From Azadirachta indica (lineage: Eukaryota > Streptophyta > Magnoliopsida > Sapindales > Meliaceae), in contig CM040449.1 in the NCBI GenBank assembly GCA_022749755.1, positions 15,224,363 to 15,288,362 on the forward strand: a stretch of 64,000 nucleotides of DNA, given 5' to 3'. Shown here piece by piece: positions 12,794 through 25,070 of the stretch (its first letter is position 1; each line of letters starts with the position of its first letter). A model generated the notes under the pieces. It did no database searches, was not told where the DNA came from, and saw only the letters and a list, made by a program, of their open reading frames with translations. The position numbers and the translations under genes are program-made.

Positions 12794-13469
12794 ATAAAAA
12801 TTATTATATGTTGCTTATTTATAATTAAAGACTAATTTAATGACTAAAAAGTTATATTACATCCATCTAGAAAACTTCAAAATTTTATATATATATTTTT
12901 TAAAAAATTATAGTTTAAATTATCTAAAATACTTATATTTTTATTAAAAAATTTATCGTATTTCTATTATAACATCACCCCCACAAAATCCACTTTTAAA
13001 GTAATTACACTATTACAACTAAAAATTTAAGATTGAAAATAAAAAATTTATTTTTTTATTAAAAATATACTGAAAAATATTTCATTCCTTTTCACCTTTT
13101 CTTCAAAAACTTCATGCTCCACTTCTTTATTCACCTAATCAAGTTCCCGTGGCGATGGATGAATTTATAAAAAGAGTGAGTAATTCAATCCTATAAACCA
13201 AATACACAAATCGTGATGATGATATAAAGCAACCAAACATACATATATATATATATATTATAATTTAAAAAAATTTATTTAGATTTATTCAAATGTGAAA
13301 TTAAACAAAAAAAAAAAAAAAAAAACAAAGCAACATAAATAACCTTGTTTTTACATGTTATGGTTCAATTAACTCCATAACATATTTACATACTTCTCTT
13401 TTGAGCATTGTGGATACAAATTGGCAATGAAGAAAATGAAAATCCCATGCTTAACAAGAAAATGAAAAC
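12794..13469. other. 3' flank of the kinase gene
   Basis: AT-rich, with a TA run at 13,242-13,258 and an A-run near 13,307-13,325. It should include the 3' UTR of the minus-strand kinase gene, but no poly(A) site can be fixed from sequence alone. Confidence 0.4.
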
Positions 13470-14600
13470 TCAAGCTACCAATCCATCCAACAATTGAACC
13501 ACGTTGCTCATAGCTGGCCTCTCTCTTGATTTGTCATTAGTACACATACTAGCAATCCTAAAATACTCCTTAATCTTCACTTCACTTAAACCTTCCCTTG
13601 AAATATTTGCATCAACCATTTCTATTTCTTTGTTTCTTTCCACCATTGTCCTCGCCCACTCCACTAATCCGACTTCCTTTCCGTCTAACATTACCGGCAA
13701 GTTGGGTCTCATTTGCGTTGCAATCTCAATCATTAGAATCCCAAAACTGTATACATCGAGCATCACCGTTGCCGCAGTGTTCCCGCCCATGTACTCTGGT
13801 GGCATGTACCCCATTGTCCCGGCGACTTGCGTGGACACGTGTGAGTGCGAGGATTCGATGCGTCTCGCGAGACCGAAATCAGCAATATGGGCCTCAAAAT
13901 TGGAATCCAACAAGACATTGCTAGACTTGATATCCCTGTGTATAATGGGCTTATCAAGCCCATGCAAATAAGCCAGCGCATCAGCCACACCCCTAACGAC
14001 CTTCACTCTCGTGTCCCAAGAAAACGGAAACACGGAATCCAACGGTTTAGACGCCGCCACGTCATCATTCCTCGACGTGTCGTGTAACCACTGGTCGAGA
14101 CTTCCTTTCTCGATGAACTCATAAATCAAAACCCGATCCAAATCCGAAATGCAGTACCCGCGAATCTGAACGATATTCTTATGCCGGAGCTTGCCTAGGG
14201 TTTCCATTTCGGCGCGAAATTCACGGAAACCTTGAAAAGCGTTTTCGTCGAGCTTCTTGATGGCGACGGTGACGCCGTCAGAGAGCGTCGCTTTGTAGAC
14301 GAAGCCAAAACTGCCGTCGCCGATAATCAAGTCGGGGGAGAAATTCTCAGTCGCTTTAACAACCTCGGCCATGGAGATTTGGTTGAGAGACGGGTCAAAC
14401 GACGCGCTGTCACATACGGCGATGGAGTTCAGCTGGGTGAACCGATCCGGCTGGGTTCGGTTTATACCTCTGGTTCGACTAGTTCGCTGCTTCTCTTTCC
14501 TTTTGCAGAAAAGGAAGATGACGGCGAAGATTAGGGTTACGACGACGAAACTTGTGACGGCCGCGAGTAGTCCTTCGAAAGCGCCCATACCGTCGACCAT
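13470..14600 (-). CDS. Membrane-anchored receptor-like Ser/Thr kinase lacking an ectodomain
   Basis: Single-exon gene of 376 codons. I start it at the ATG at 14,600: the frame is open upstream to 14,762 but has no other ATG there. Residues 9-32 form one hydrophobic membrane segment followed by a basic CKRKEKQR stop-transfer stretch. There is no signal peptide plus ectodomain; only about 8 residues precede the membrane span. The kinase domain spans about 88-375: glycine loop GDGSFG (94-99), VAIK lysine K115, alpha-C glutamate E131, HRD 221-223 (an RD kinase), DFG 241-243, MPPE in place of APE (266-269) and the late arginine R361. All catalytic residues are present, so activity is expected. The catalytic domain looks most like LRR-RLK kinases of the EMS1/PSKR/BRI1 side of the family; the exact orthologue is not recognised. 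It probably signals from the plasma membrane, perhaps as partner of a full receptor (inference). Confidence 0.88.
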   Translation of the reverse strand: MVDGMGAFEGLLAAVTSFVVVTLIFAVIFLFCKRKEKQRTSRTRGINRTQPDRFTQLNSIAVCDSASFDPSLNQISMAEVVKATENFSPDLIIGDGSFGFVYKATLSDGVTVAIKKLDENAFQGFREFRAEMETLGKLRHKNIVQIRGYCISDLDRVLIYEFIEKGSLDQWLHDTSRNDDVAASKPLDSVFPFSWDTRVKVVRGVADALAYLHGLDKPIIHRDIKSSNVLLDSNFEAHIADFGLARRIESSHSHVSTQVAGTMGYMPPEYMGGNTAATVMLDVYSFGILMIEIATQMRPNLPVMLDGKEVGLVEWARTMVERNKEIEMVDANISREGLSEVKIKEYFRIASMCTNDKSRERPAMSNVVQLLDGLVA

Positions 14601-14854
14601 GAAGAAAAGGAAAGATTTTAGAGAGAGAAAGAGAATAAGATGGTGGGTTGGGCGTTGAAGGGAAGGGAGAAGAAGAGAAAATGAGACGCCATTAACGGTA
14701 ATGTGTAAGGATTTTTCAAGGAAGATGATGGATTGAAAGTCATCGTGTGGAGGACGAGTCAACGGAGAGAGGTAAGAATTCTGTGGAGTAGTATAAACGT
14801 GGTGACTTTAATCATCAACCGTTGATTATGTCACAACTTACAAAGTAAAGGTTT
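14601..14854 (-). promoter_or_regulatory. 5' leader and proximal promoter of the kinase gene
   Basis: On the minus strand this stretch is C/T-rich next to the ATG (14,601-14,700), as plant 5' leaders often are. A W-box core TTGAC with following T lies at about 14,762-14,757; W-boxes bind WRKY factors in stress and defence genes. No TATA box is clear. The element at 14,855-15,266 begins only about 255 bp upstream of the start codon. Confidence 0.4.
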
Positions 14855-15266
14855 GTATAATTTTTCAAATAAATCTTTTTAAAGTAAAATTTTTACTCTA
14901 AAATTTTTATAAATAAAATTTTTAATAAAAATTTATTAATCATTTGATTATCATAAATGACTTTTAAGAAAATTTGAATAATTACTTTAATAGATAAATT
15001 TTTATGTTTTATTTTAAAAAAATAACGTAAAATTTTTAAAATAAAATAAGGATATTTTAAACAATTTTACTTTTTAAAAAAGTTGGAAAAGCTCTACTAG
15101 TAAAAACTCAAATTTTGAACTTCTTCTAATAAAAGAAAAATAACTTTTTTAATTTTTAAAAATTTTTTTTCATTATCAATCAAACGATATTAAAAAATTT
15201 GAAAAAAATTTTTATCATTAAAAAAATTTTTTTACCAATAAAAAAGTCAAACTAAACAGGCACTAA
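14855..15266 (+). repeat. MITE-like dispersed repeat, copy 2, upstream of the kinase
   Basis: Same-orientation copy of 4,305-4,722, matching from GTATAATTTTTC to GCACTAA. It sits between the kinase gene's proximal promoter and the GC-rich island at 15,480-15,760. Confidence 0.65.
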
Positions 15267-15479
15267 GTGTTCAAAACAAATCTTTTTACCAGATGAATTA
15301 TTATGCATATTATTTATAAAATGTTTTTAAAATATTTAAATAAAAATTTTCAGATTAGAAACTTAACCAGACAAATAAATTGTAAAATACATTATTATTT
15401 TAAAATTTTATTATTTTTATATTACCGAATTTTATTCTATGTGAACTCCGACAGACACAGAAAGAACAATTAGAAAATA

Positions 15480-15760
15480 AATGAAACGGGCGTAAGCAAC
15501 GGAGAAGAATGTTTATTAAAAAATTAAAAAAAAAAAATAATTGTAATAAGAACAAGGGGCGGCGTTTGTACACAAAAGAAGAATTGGACAAAGTGCAGTC
15601 AACAATTCAAGAAATTCAGCGGAAAAGCGTCGAAAACAACGAAAAATCCACGTCATTACGTGGCCGGACGCCGGGCCCACGCGCAATTGCCTCTCATTCT
15701 ACCCGTTTTCCGCACTGCACGTCAATTTTCCTGCTAGTGATTTACAGATGGAGATGATAA
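15480..15760. promoter_or_regulatory. GC-rich promoter-like island with paired ACGT boxes
   Basis: A sharp GC-rich patch in AT-rich DNA. At 15,648-15,663 it holds CCACGTCATTACGTGG, two ACGTGG boxes in perfect dyad with a 4-bp spacer, followed by CCGGACGCCGGGCCC. ACGTGGC is the core of ABRE/G-box sites bound by plant bZIP factors. The 82-codon plus-strand frame at 15,509-15,757 starts in a poly-lysine run and has no recognisable domain, so I read the patch as regulatory DNA. It may belong to the minus-strand kinase (start codon ~1.05 kb away) or to a lost gene. Confidence 0.4.
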
Positions 15761-16740
15761 TATTATATTTATTATTATCATATATTTTTAAATAAAATAA
15801 AAAAAAAAATTTTATGGCATATAATAATGATGATATAATATTATTTATATTAATTTATATATATATAAAATTTGTGAAAAATATATTTATTTTTTAGATA
15901 TATTGAAAATATAAAAGTTAGGAAAAAATATATTAGAATAGTTTGAGTTCAAAATCGAGTAGTTATGTGTTTGGTAAATAACTTTATTATTATCATAGTG
16001 AGAGATGGGTTAGGTAAGCCTATTTCCGACTCTATTTGGATTAAGGAAATTCTCATTTTGAAAAAAAATTCTTGAGCACACTTGGTTACTTGTTTTTTTT
16101 TTATTATAAAATATTAGGATTTGTAAATTTTAAGTTCATTGTTTTATGATAGTTTAGTGGTATTCGATGTAATACAAAAATATTAAAAAAATATCAAATT
16201 TATTAGTTTAAGTATATATTTAGAGTATTTAATAAAAATTGAATTCTACAATTCTCAATTTCTCATTAACATCAAGTTTCTAAAATTCTTAATTAATTTC
16301 TCACCAAATTCTATAATACAAATTAATTTTTTATATATTTCTAACAACAATAATGATAATATAGATCAATATCAACATTTTTATCAATGCACGTAGATAT
16401 AAATCGACAATAAAAATTATATTTTATCAATATTATATAATAATTAATAATATATATGCTTGAACATTGATACTCCACAAGTGAAAAAGTGACATAAAAA
16501 GATAAGATCTTTTATTTAGCATTACATCAATATAAAGAAAAGTTTATTGAGACAAAATAAAAGAGATTCATTACTCTAATAAGTTATACAAAAGCCAACA
16601 AATTTATTCATAACATCGACATCCACCTTCAATAATTAACATTTAGACTCATATAAAAAGACAATTTTGAATTATACAACTCCAGTTTTCTTTATCAATC
16701 TATTAAAAAAAAATATGAAAAGTATGTCTAGTTTATATCA
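15761..16740. other. AT-rich intergenic DNA, nothing recognised
   Basis: No gene, RNA or clear repeat seen on either strand. Confidence 0.5.
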
Positions 16741-16749
16741 AGTATCAAT

Positions 16750-19700
16750 ATTTGACATTAACTATTTGCAAACAATCTTTGCCTGTTGAAAATCTTCAAC
16801 GTCTCCTTGCATAAATGTGATAATAGCATGTTTAATGGAAGTTAAAATGAGTTTTTCGTATATATTGAGGAAAAAAATTAAAAAAAAAATGATAAATTAT
16901 AAAAAGACAACAAATATGAATATGAAATATTTTATATCTTCACATAACTAATCTTGAATGCACACGAAAACCTCGACCTTATTAAAATATAGTCTATTAC
17001 AATATAGGCTTATAATCCTACCACCTGTGTTAAAAGTCAACTTGAAAGCAATTATGAACATCAGAATGGCCAATAAGTCTTTAGTAATCTTATAAAATAG
17101 TTGATATTTAAATTGATTTCCTTTTCACCAACTCAAAATATCAAAATATTTGAATTCATTCAATATTTTAGAGGGATAACAAAATTTTCAATAGGCATTG
17201 GACCCTAAGGAACCTACTCTAAATGAGGTAAAATTACGACGATATTATTGAGAATAAGATAGAGAATGAGAAAGAATTAATTCCTGTATTGTTAATGGAG
17301 CAGGAAATTATTTTCATTTGCTAAATTCATTTGGGTCATAATATCGTTTAGAAAATTGAAAAACTAACTCATATTCCTGTTAGGATCATTGGCTTGAAAG
17401 ATCTTGCAATAGCTATTGAACTTGGACTCAATTTCTCTAACCAAGTTTCTTTTCACCCTTAGCAACATACGCAATCTCAGTCTTCAAGTCAGAGATAAAT
17501 TTATATGCATTTCCACAAAAGGAGATTTTATGCAACTCCTTTTTATATATAGCACAATATAATTACATTAATAAAAATCATGTAAACTTATTTATGTTTA
17601 AAAAGAGCTTTCTTCTATTTGCATCACTCCACTCACTTTTGAGTTTAAGAACGAGGACAGTATCAACATTTCTCTTGATGGGAATAAATAGACCTTTATT
17701 AATAATACCTAAAATATCATAATCATAGCATGCAAAAAATATTCATCCCAACTTTTCCAATATGTTGGGGCAGAGCTTCAATTTACGGATTTTTAAAATT
17801 TTTTATTATGGTATTTATAATTTAGATCTATTTATTAGATTTTTATGTAGTTAAACCCCTATAACTTTGAGAAATTATCTATTTACCATTTAATTGAGTA
17901 ATTATTTTTAAAATGTTAGTCCATGAACTTTACCTTTTGAACATTTTAACTCTCCAATAATCCATTTTTGACTTCGTCCTTACCAGTATGCATAATTTCA
18001 AAGAAAAATGGTCTAATAATAAATTAGGGGACTCATAGCCCAGTGACATCGAAAATGATGACATCCGTTTCTTAGGCATGGTGCTTTTTTGTATGCCCAT
18101 GGCATTTTAAAACATAGGCTACATTTCGTCGTTCACCTCTAAAGCCTTCCTTTTGTTTTCACCGAAGCTTTTCCTAAAATCGGTCATGTTTTTATCTTTT
18201 CAGATCTTAAAAATGAGCATATACATGAACAAAAAAAGGAACAATTAAAATCAAAGGCAAGAAATAGGATAATAAGTAAAGAATAAAAACAAGGAACGTG
18301 TAGCTTGAGTTGGACAACTCTCAAAGATGAAACTAGCTTCCAAAAGATGCGTTGGGTTAGTGAAAATGACTAGTTTCTAACAGCTTTCTCGAGATAAGTT
18401 ACCTCGTTGGCGTTACTTACCTCAGAATCACATTGGAATGGCTTATTACAAAAAGAATAGAAACCATGCAAGAATAAAATAAAATACACAAAAAGCCACA
18501 CCAAAAGAGTTAAGACAACTCAAAGACTTGGTTCATCAAAATTTGAAGAGATGTAAAAGAGGATGCTGCCAAAGCGTAAGTAGGATGCTCGTGAATATTG
18601 CCCAAGGAAAGTTCAATTCTCGCTTAGCTAACTTCGAATGAACTCACCATTTCCTTAGACACTCCTTTCTCTTTCACTGCCTTTTTCGAACTTTAGGCAC
18701 CATCTTGCCCCTCATGCACTAACTCCGCAACACTACTAGCTTCCACATCCTTGGCTACCTTTTTTCAAATCCCACAACATAATTTCCACAAGCAAAGTTT
18801 GACAACTCAGAATGCACTAACCCAAATCTCATGGCCAAACTTCACAACAACAATCCATATTCTAAAAATCTCTACAACAAACATAGATTCATAGCAACCA
18901 AGGCTTCATAAACCTAGAAAAAATTTTCAGGCATGTGACAGTATTCTCTATGATGTTCTGGCACGATGCTCTACCTATGAACGGTATTTATCTTTCTAAA
19001 ACTGGTTGGAAGTATGGTGGTCCAATACAAGCTCACTGCCCCACCACGGTTACTTAAGTGAAAGAAACTGTGATGGTCATCCCTTAACTAGGTTAGACCG
19101 AATAGTGTAGAAATAGCTAAGTTCACGAGGAGTGGGTGTAACGATTCGTCACAAACCATTAGGACTCATTAGGGCTAAGGTGATGTAAAAATGATTTAAG
19201 ACCTCAATGATTGACCACAAGCCATTAGGACTCATTTGGACGAGGGTGATGTAAAAGTTAATTAAGACCTAGTGGATGAAAGGCTGCAAAGGAAATCTAA
19301 GCCCTAGACGTAGAAAGTCTAAGTTGAAGGTAGTGAGATTAGGAGGAGGGTGGCTCGTTGATTCGCTTGGTCTAACAAGTGTACTAAATCAGGGATGAAG
19401 TTATCAACGTGGTAGGCATCGAAGAGATTTCGGGTGACAACTTGGGGAATGGAGTCATTGACGTAAGGAATAGTGCCAAGTTGGAGCTGTTTGTTCCATC
19501 TTATGAAAGAAGGTTTCTTGGCGTTAGGCTCTGAGGTAGAAGTAGGAGATGGAATTCTTACCTGGGTAGCACCCTTAAAAGTAGTGGCCTCAATATAAAG
19601 GGGGTGTATGGCTACCTTAGGATCACGTTCACTCCCTAGGTTCGAAAAAATATATTCTGCTACCTAATTTTCCATAGCTAAGAACTGGTGGTTCTGAGGT

Positions 19701-19990
19701 AGCGTAACTTGAGTCACTAAGGTTGGCTGTAGGATTCCGACAGCTATTAGTGGGAGCCACCTCAAGATCTATTTCTAATTAACTACCTTAAGAGTGTAGG
19801 TAACCCTACAACTTCCCAAAAATCTTGGACAGAAAAGTATTGATATACCGTAGAAAGACTACGATAGTCAATAAATGTCGAGAGCAAAATGACCAAAATC
19901 ACAAATAAACGTAAAGGCACATATGTGCAAATAAATAAATGCCTAAACAAAACGTACTTGAATAATGTGTGCTTAAATAGGTGTACATAA
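16750..19990 (-). pseudogene. Decayed retrotransposon antisense-ORF (gag-like) remnant
   Basis: Less AT-rich than its flanks and readable in pieces on the minus strand with many stops. The clearest open piece is at about 19,300-19,600 (minus), about 95 codons with a run containing FIRWNKQLQLGTIPYVND. Near 19,060-19,150 there is a piece reading TPRELSYFYTIRSN. These resemble the 'putative gypsy type transposon' proteins (Pfam PF04195 type) that plant Tat elements carry on their antisense strand, also seen here at 41.1-44.0 kb. A ~66-bp tandem duplication lies at 19,150-19,272. No LTRs were found around it. The family assignment is an inference from weak similarity. Confidence 0.4.
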
Positions 19991-22900
19991 AACTTCACCT
20001 AGACATTGTGCACGCAGAACAACGGGTGTCAATAAGCACATAAAATAAGGCTATTTTGGCAAATTTTCCTTTATTTTATAATACATACTTATTGCATAAA
20101 CAACTAGTTTTATTTATTTGATAATTATAATTTTAATTCGTAATATATAAATTAACCATCAAGTAAATTATAAATACTTTTATGGTTAAAGTTAAACTTT
20201 ATTGTTATTATAATCTTTGTGAAGAATTTTATTTTCTAATTTTTAATCTATGAATAAATTTTAAATATATTGATGTTTTAATATCAAACTTTTAAAAATA
20301 AATTAAATTACATTTAAGAATAATTTAATAGATAAAATTTTATTAAGGAATATAACTAATTTTTAATGAATTCTATTCTTTCTAAAATCACTTGTTTAAA
20401 CCAAATAAAGGAGTACTATTTCTTTCCTTCCTCTATTATTTTTCCTTTTGCTTTACCTTCCTCTTTTCATTCTTCAAACCAAACATGGCCTTAGTTTCCC
20501 GTACGAAATAAAATTTTAAAACATTTAAAATATCTTTTATATATTTGTAAGTTTTACATGTAAATAATTTATTTAAAATAAATTATATCTTTCAACAGGA
20601 TAGAGAAAAATATATTTGCAAATTAATATAACCTACTTCGTGCACATAATAAAACTTATCTATACTCTTTCTAAAAGAACTTAATGACTAAATAATATAC
20701 ACTAATATGCATCCAACATTCTTGTATTGAAAAGAATTTTCTTATGAAAGCTTCTCTCATCTAAAATTTGCCCCAAATTGTATAAATGAATAATAAATGC
20801 ATTTAAACCTATATTTGTGTCAATTACACTTTTTCTTAACTTTTATTTTTGTGTCAGAGTAGGTCACCTCAAGAATAGCTGATACATTTTAAATATCACC
20901 AGATATAACTCTTAAATATGTGTCAAGATATATTAATACTGTATGTGTCGAGAACTATCAGTTATATTCACGGTTCTTGACATTTATTCGTAAGAAATTT
21001 ATGACTTTTTTATATTGGTTTCCTATGATTCTTGTTTTGTTTCATGATGATTTTTGATATATTATATAACTTATGTAACTATCACAGTTATATATTAATT
21101 GATTGTATACCTAATTTTATAATTTAGAATAAATAATTAAAAAATTAACAAATATTTATTAATAATTTTATTCTAAATGAAATATTAAATTACATAAATT
21201 TTTAAAATGCATTCATAAATTACATAAATGTCTAATATGTATCACAATTAACCAATAGTTGTTAATCTAACAAGTTATAACATCTTAAACTATTAACTCC
21301 TCTTCTTTAATTGACACATGCCTCTTCATATACTTTATTGTTAATTTGATGGATGATAGCTGAGTTGATCTGCAAATATTGAGTATTGAGCTAAGTAAGT
21401 TTAAAAGTACAATAAATATTGAGTCATTAATTATGCACTTTGAAAGCAATTAACCAACGACAACAACAACTTATAATTGCAAACATAAATTATTTGCATT
21501 ATAGCTTGATGCAGAACATTTAATACCATACAAAGTTATAACTCGAAATAATAACTTTATAAAATAACATTACTCCAATATTCAAGTCTACAAAATCAAG
21601 TCAAATGATGAAGAATATAAAATATGGACGTTCAAACGTGCATAAAAAAAGAGATACAATATTTTACCTTCCCTTTGTCATCTTGTAACCCATTAATGTA
21701 ATTCCATCAATAAAGGCATAAATGAGTAAAAACTATCACCCAATTATAACTATCCATGGTATAAAATTCACTATCATAAATTGTAATATTCAACTCGAAT
21801 TTGTAATTATCACATGTACATTGCGCTATAACGTAACAAAAAAGGTTTCAACTGATTAATTACTTGCCTAAAAAATCCAATTTTCAAGCATCTAATCCAT
21901 GTGAATATTAGATCTTGTATCTGTTGGTTGCAGATTCTCTTAAACACTATGCTCTATTATGTTGCATTCATCAACATAAAGAAATGTATTATACACAACC
22001 ACCAACTAATGTTAATTTCTTCAAACAATGGATGTTAATTCCTAGTATGAGAGATCATTATTCAACAATACAAATATCAAATATTATTAAAGTCTTCTTC
22101 CTGGATTCTTTACTACTAGAAAATAACATTTTAGGTTCATTTAGGAATTTAATCAAACACCTTATATATTAATAATTAAAGTCACGCAAATTTATCTAAA
22201 TTCTTATTTGACTATCTACGTAAATAATATATTAATAAATATATGATGAAATGATTACTAGCAAGATTAATCATCAACAATAATACAAGATAAATTAACT
22301 TAGAAAGTGAAAAAATATTAAGTAAATATAAATAACAAGGAAAAAATATGAGAATTTTTTTTCTTCATAATGAACTTACAAAACCATGACAATATTGAAG
22401 GATTAGGCAAACATTTCACACCTCTTACAAGAATCAAGGTATTAGAACCAAAATAGCAAAATTTGGGAGTTAGAAAAGCTTAAAACATAAATAATATTTA
22501 GTATTTCATAGATATTTTTAAGCAAAAAAATTGGCAAGAAGAGCAGCAATTATGTGGGGATTTCATGGTTCTTTTGCTACAGCCATGCCCAAAAATAATA
22601 GCATAATAGCCATTGTTTTTGGTGATTTTTTACATAAAAACAACCATAAAAATAGTAGCATAATTGTTGCTTTTTTTTTTTTTTTTTTTTGCAACAAAAA
22701 ATGCCCATTTTTGTAACTATTTCCTATAGAAAAATGACTGGAAGCAACAATATGATTGCAATATAGTAATATACAAGCTAGTGTTGAACAATAACAATGG
22801 ATTCATGTTGACGCGAACAATGTAAATTAAATAAAAAATCACTTGGGCATTTGAGTGAACAACTCAATTGCAAAATCTCAACATTCCAAATCATGAAAAT

Positions 22901-23100
22901 TTTGTTGTTGAAATTTTAAAAGTTTAAAAAATAGTACAATATATACGTCAAAATTTAAAATCATAAAAAATAAAAAATATCTCATCTAGAGAACGCATTT
23001 ATCAAATTCAACAAAAATAAAATCACAAACCTCATTTCATAACATAAATTAAACAATAAATTATAAAATAACAACAAACAAATCAATTAAAAGTGAGAAA
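19991..23100. other. AT-rich intergenic DNA, nothing recognised
   Basis: No gene could be supported. The frame at 21,915-22,172 (85 codons) has no recognisable domain. The frame at 22,531-22,716 runs through a poly-T tract (about 22,671-22,691) and a short internal repeat of AATAGCATAATAGCC-type words. A non-autonomous transposon is possible at 22.5-22.75 kb but its ends are not clear. Confidence 0.45.
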
Positions 23101-23109
23101 GGGAATTAA

Positions 23110-23345
23110 ATATACTGCTAGATATGATTCGATCTCGGTTGTGCAGAGACATAGCCATGAATTAGAGATTTCAAAGCAGAATATGGGAATTGTTGAAAAA
23201 CAAACAGAAAAGAAAATTCAAGTCATCCATGTCATCCAATGAGTTGGAGGCAGCACTGGCGTGGGAAAGAAACTCTAAACCCTAGAAGAAAGTGATTTGT
23301 GTGAAAGAGATAATTTTTTTTGCTTCATAGTATTCAAAAAATGAT
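23110..23345 (-). other. Possible relic of a gene 5' end with telo-box
   Basis: On minus this patch is less AT-rich, with TCTAGGGTTTAG (telo-box AAACCCTA on plus near 23,277) preceded by a C/T-rich leader-like stretch. Telo-boxes are common just downstream of plant transcription starts. No open frame follows, so it may be a gene fragment or chance. Confidence 0.2.
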
Positions 23346-23830
23346 GCCGTTTATACTAAGAATAGACAATGATTCATGATAAAAATAAAATGTGTCATCT
23401 AAATGTCAAATGATTAGTATACATAAATTAAAAATTAAGACTCTTTTGTCAGGATATCCCTTTTTTCTTCTAGTTTATGTTTTAATGGATTTGTTTTAAA
23501 ATTAAAATTTTTATTTAAAATAACTGATATTGAATTAAGGAAAAGTGACGACAACACAACATTAATATGTTCCCTTTTATTAAAACTCTTATCTTTGCAT
23601 TCTTTTTTTTAATATAGAAATTAATTTGTTTGTTACAAATAGGGTAATTAAAAAAAATAACAACTAGCTAACATGCAACACAAATTCCATGTCAAGGAAT
23701 TTACGCAATACAATAAATAATAGTAATCACTGAGAAATAAAAGATATATAAATTAACTCTAGGTGTGTAAGTAAAAATATGAGCAATAATTATAAACATA
23801 TTTATAAATAAAGATATATGGAAGGATAAA
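23346..23830. other. AT-rich intergenic DNA, nothing recognised
   Basis: No gene, RNA or clear repeat seen. Confidence 0.4.
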
Positions 23831-24480
23831 TTAAATACGATAATTTTTATGTAGTTCAACAAACTCTGGCTTATGTTTATGGTTTCAAGCTAACCAAGAT
23901 CAAGTATTTCATTAATTTCAGTCTTTTATCCCTAAAGATCTCTAACTAACTTTCAAGTGTCAATCAAACCTTAACAATAGTAATAGACTTTCAAGTTACT
24001 TACAACAATTCAACTAGTGATTTTGAACGAGTGTCACTTATACTTAATAGACTATACTCTCTTTGATACTCTTAAATGTTTACAAGATGAATTTCATAAA
24101 AAATGAACAATACATATTGTCAATATCTCACTTGCAGAGTAGATGTTTTAATACTCTTAGAATGTTTAAGAAAAAAGTGTATTTGGTATAGAATAGATAG
24201 CAAATATAAGCTCAAAATCTCTTCAGTACTTCCAAAAATATGTTGCCAAGATTCTCTAGAGTGAAAAAGCTATATCAAATGAGTTTGAAAGTACAACTAG
24301 TAATTCAAAATGGAGAATGAGTTGGGTATTTGAAAAATTTAACGAATAATAAACAATCCACATTCAATGTCAAGCAATTCAACAAACTAATATCTTTAAT
24401 ACGTAAATAATAACAAATTAACCTCTTTTACATGTGTGTAACCATTGTATACGTAAGCACAATCTTGTGTAACTATAAAC
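23831..24480 (+). repeat. Dispersed repeat family X, diverged copy
   Basis: Shares word order with 24,540-24,800 (CAAGCT, then CATTTCA, ATTTCAGTCTTTTATC-like, AAAGATCTCTAACT, CAAGTGTCAATCAAAC, then GAGTGTCACTTATAC) and with the split copy at 8,541/11,071. Non-coding. Confidence 0.6.
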
Positions 24481-24486
24481 ATTAAA

Positions 24487-25070
24487 GTAATGGATGAAAC
24501 AACAAATTTAAAGAGTACGGAAAAAAGTTCAAACAAAATTATTTTTACGTAATTTGGAAAAGTCTAGCCTAGATACAAACTTCCAAGCTTCAATCACACT
24601 TGAGCATTTCACTAATATCAATATTTTATTTCAAAGATCTCTAACTGACTTTTGGGTATCAATCAAACTTTTACAACATAAGTGGACTTCTAGCTGCCTC
24701 TCAAATCTTATAACCAAGTGAGTTAACGAGTGTCAGTTATACCGTACAATCAAGAGAAAAATACTTTCGGCCTCACACAATTTTTGAAAACAAGAAGATT
24801 GATAAAGAATTAGTTATTACAGTTACAGTGAACTCTCTAAAAAATTAAATAAAAAAATAAAATATCAAAGTACATTTGAAATAATGAAATAGCAAATTTA
24901 AGTTCAAGATATTTTAAATGCACTTGTAAGATATGTAATTATGTTTTCCATGTGCAAAACTAATTCCAAAAAAGGTTACATTTTGTATTTATACAAAAAT
25001 TCTTAAAACTTTTCAGAAATAAGTTATTTACCTTTTTCAAAAGTTTAGTTAGCCTAAGTTGCAACCCAAA
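24487..25070 (+). repeat. ~580-bp direct repeat, left copy, flanking the viral cluster
   Basis: Nearly identical to 37,163-37,740. Both start at AAGTAATGGATGAAACAAC and end at TTAGTTAGCCTAAGT(T/C)GCAAC. It belongs to family X. The pair brackets the caulimovirid cluster. Confidence 0.9.

Noticed and set aside
13504..14658. Several open frames on plus and in other frames over 13.5-14.66 kb
   Set aside because: They are antisense or shifted readings of the kinase gene, whose minus-strand frame has complete kinase motifs.
14601..14762. N-terminal extension of the kinase frame to 14,762
   Set aside because: The frame is open but has no ATG; the codon at 14,762 is TTG. The first ATG is at 14,600 and directly precedes the membrane segment.
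22531..22740. Possible CACTA transposon end near TTTCTATAGGAAATAG and poly-T
   Set aside because: No CACTA terminal sequence, no 3-bp target duplication and no partner end was found.
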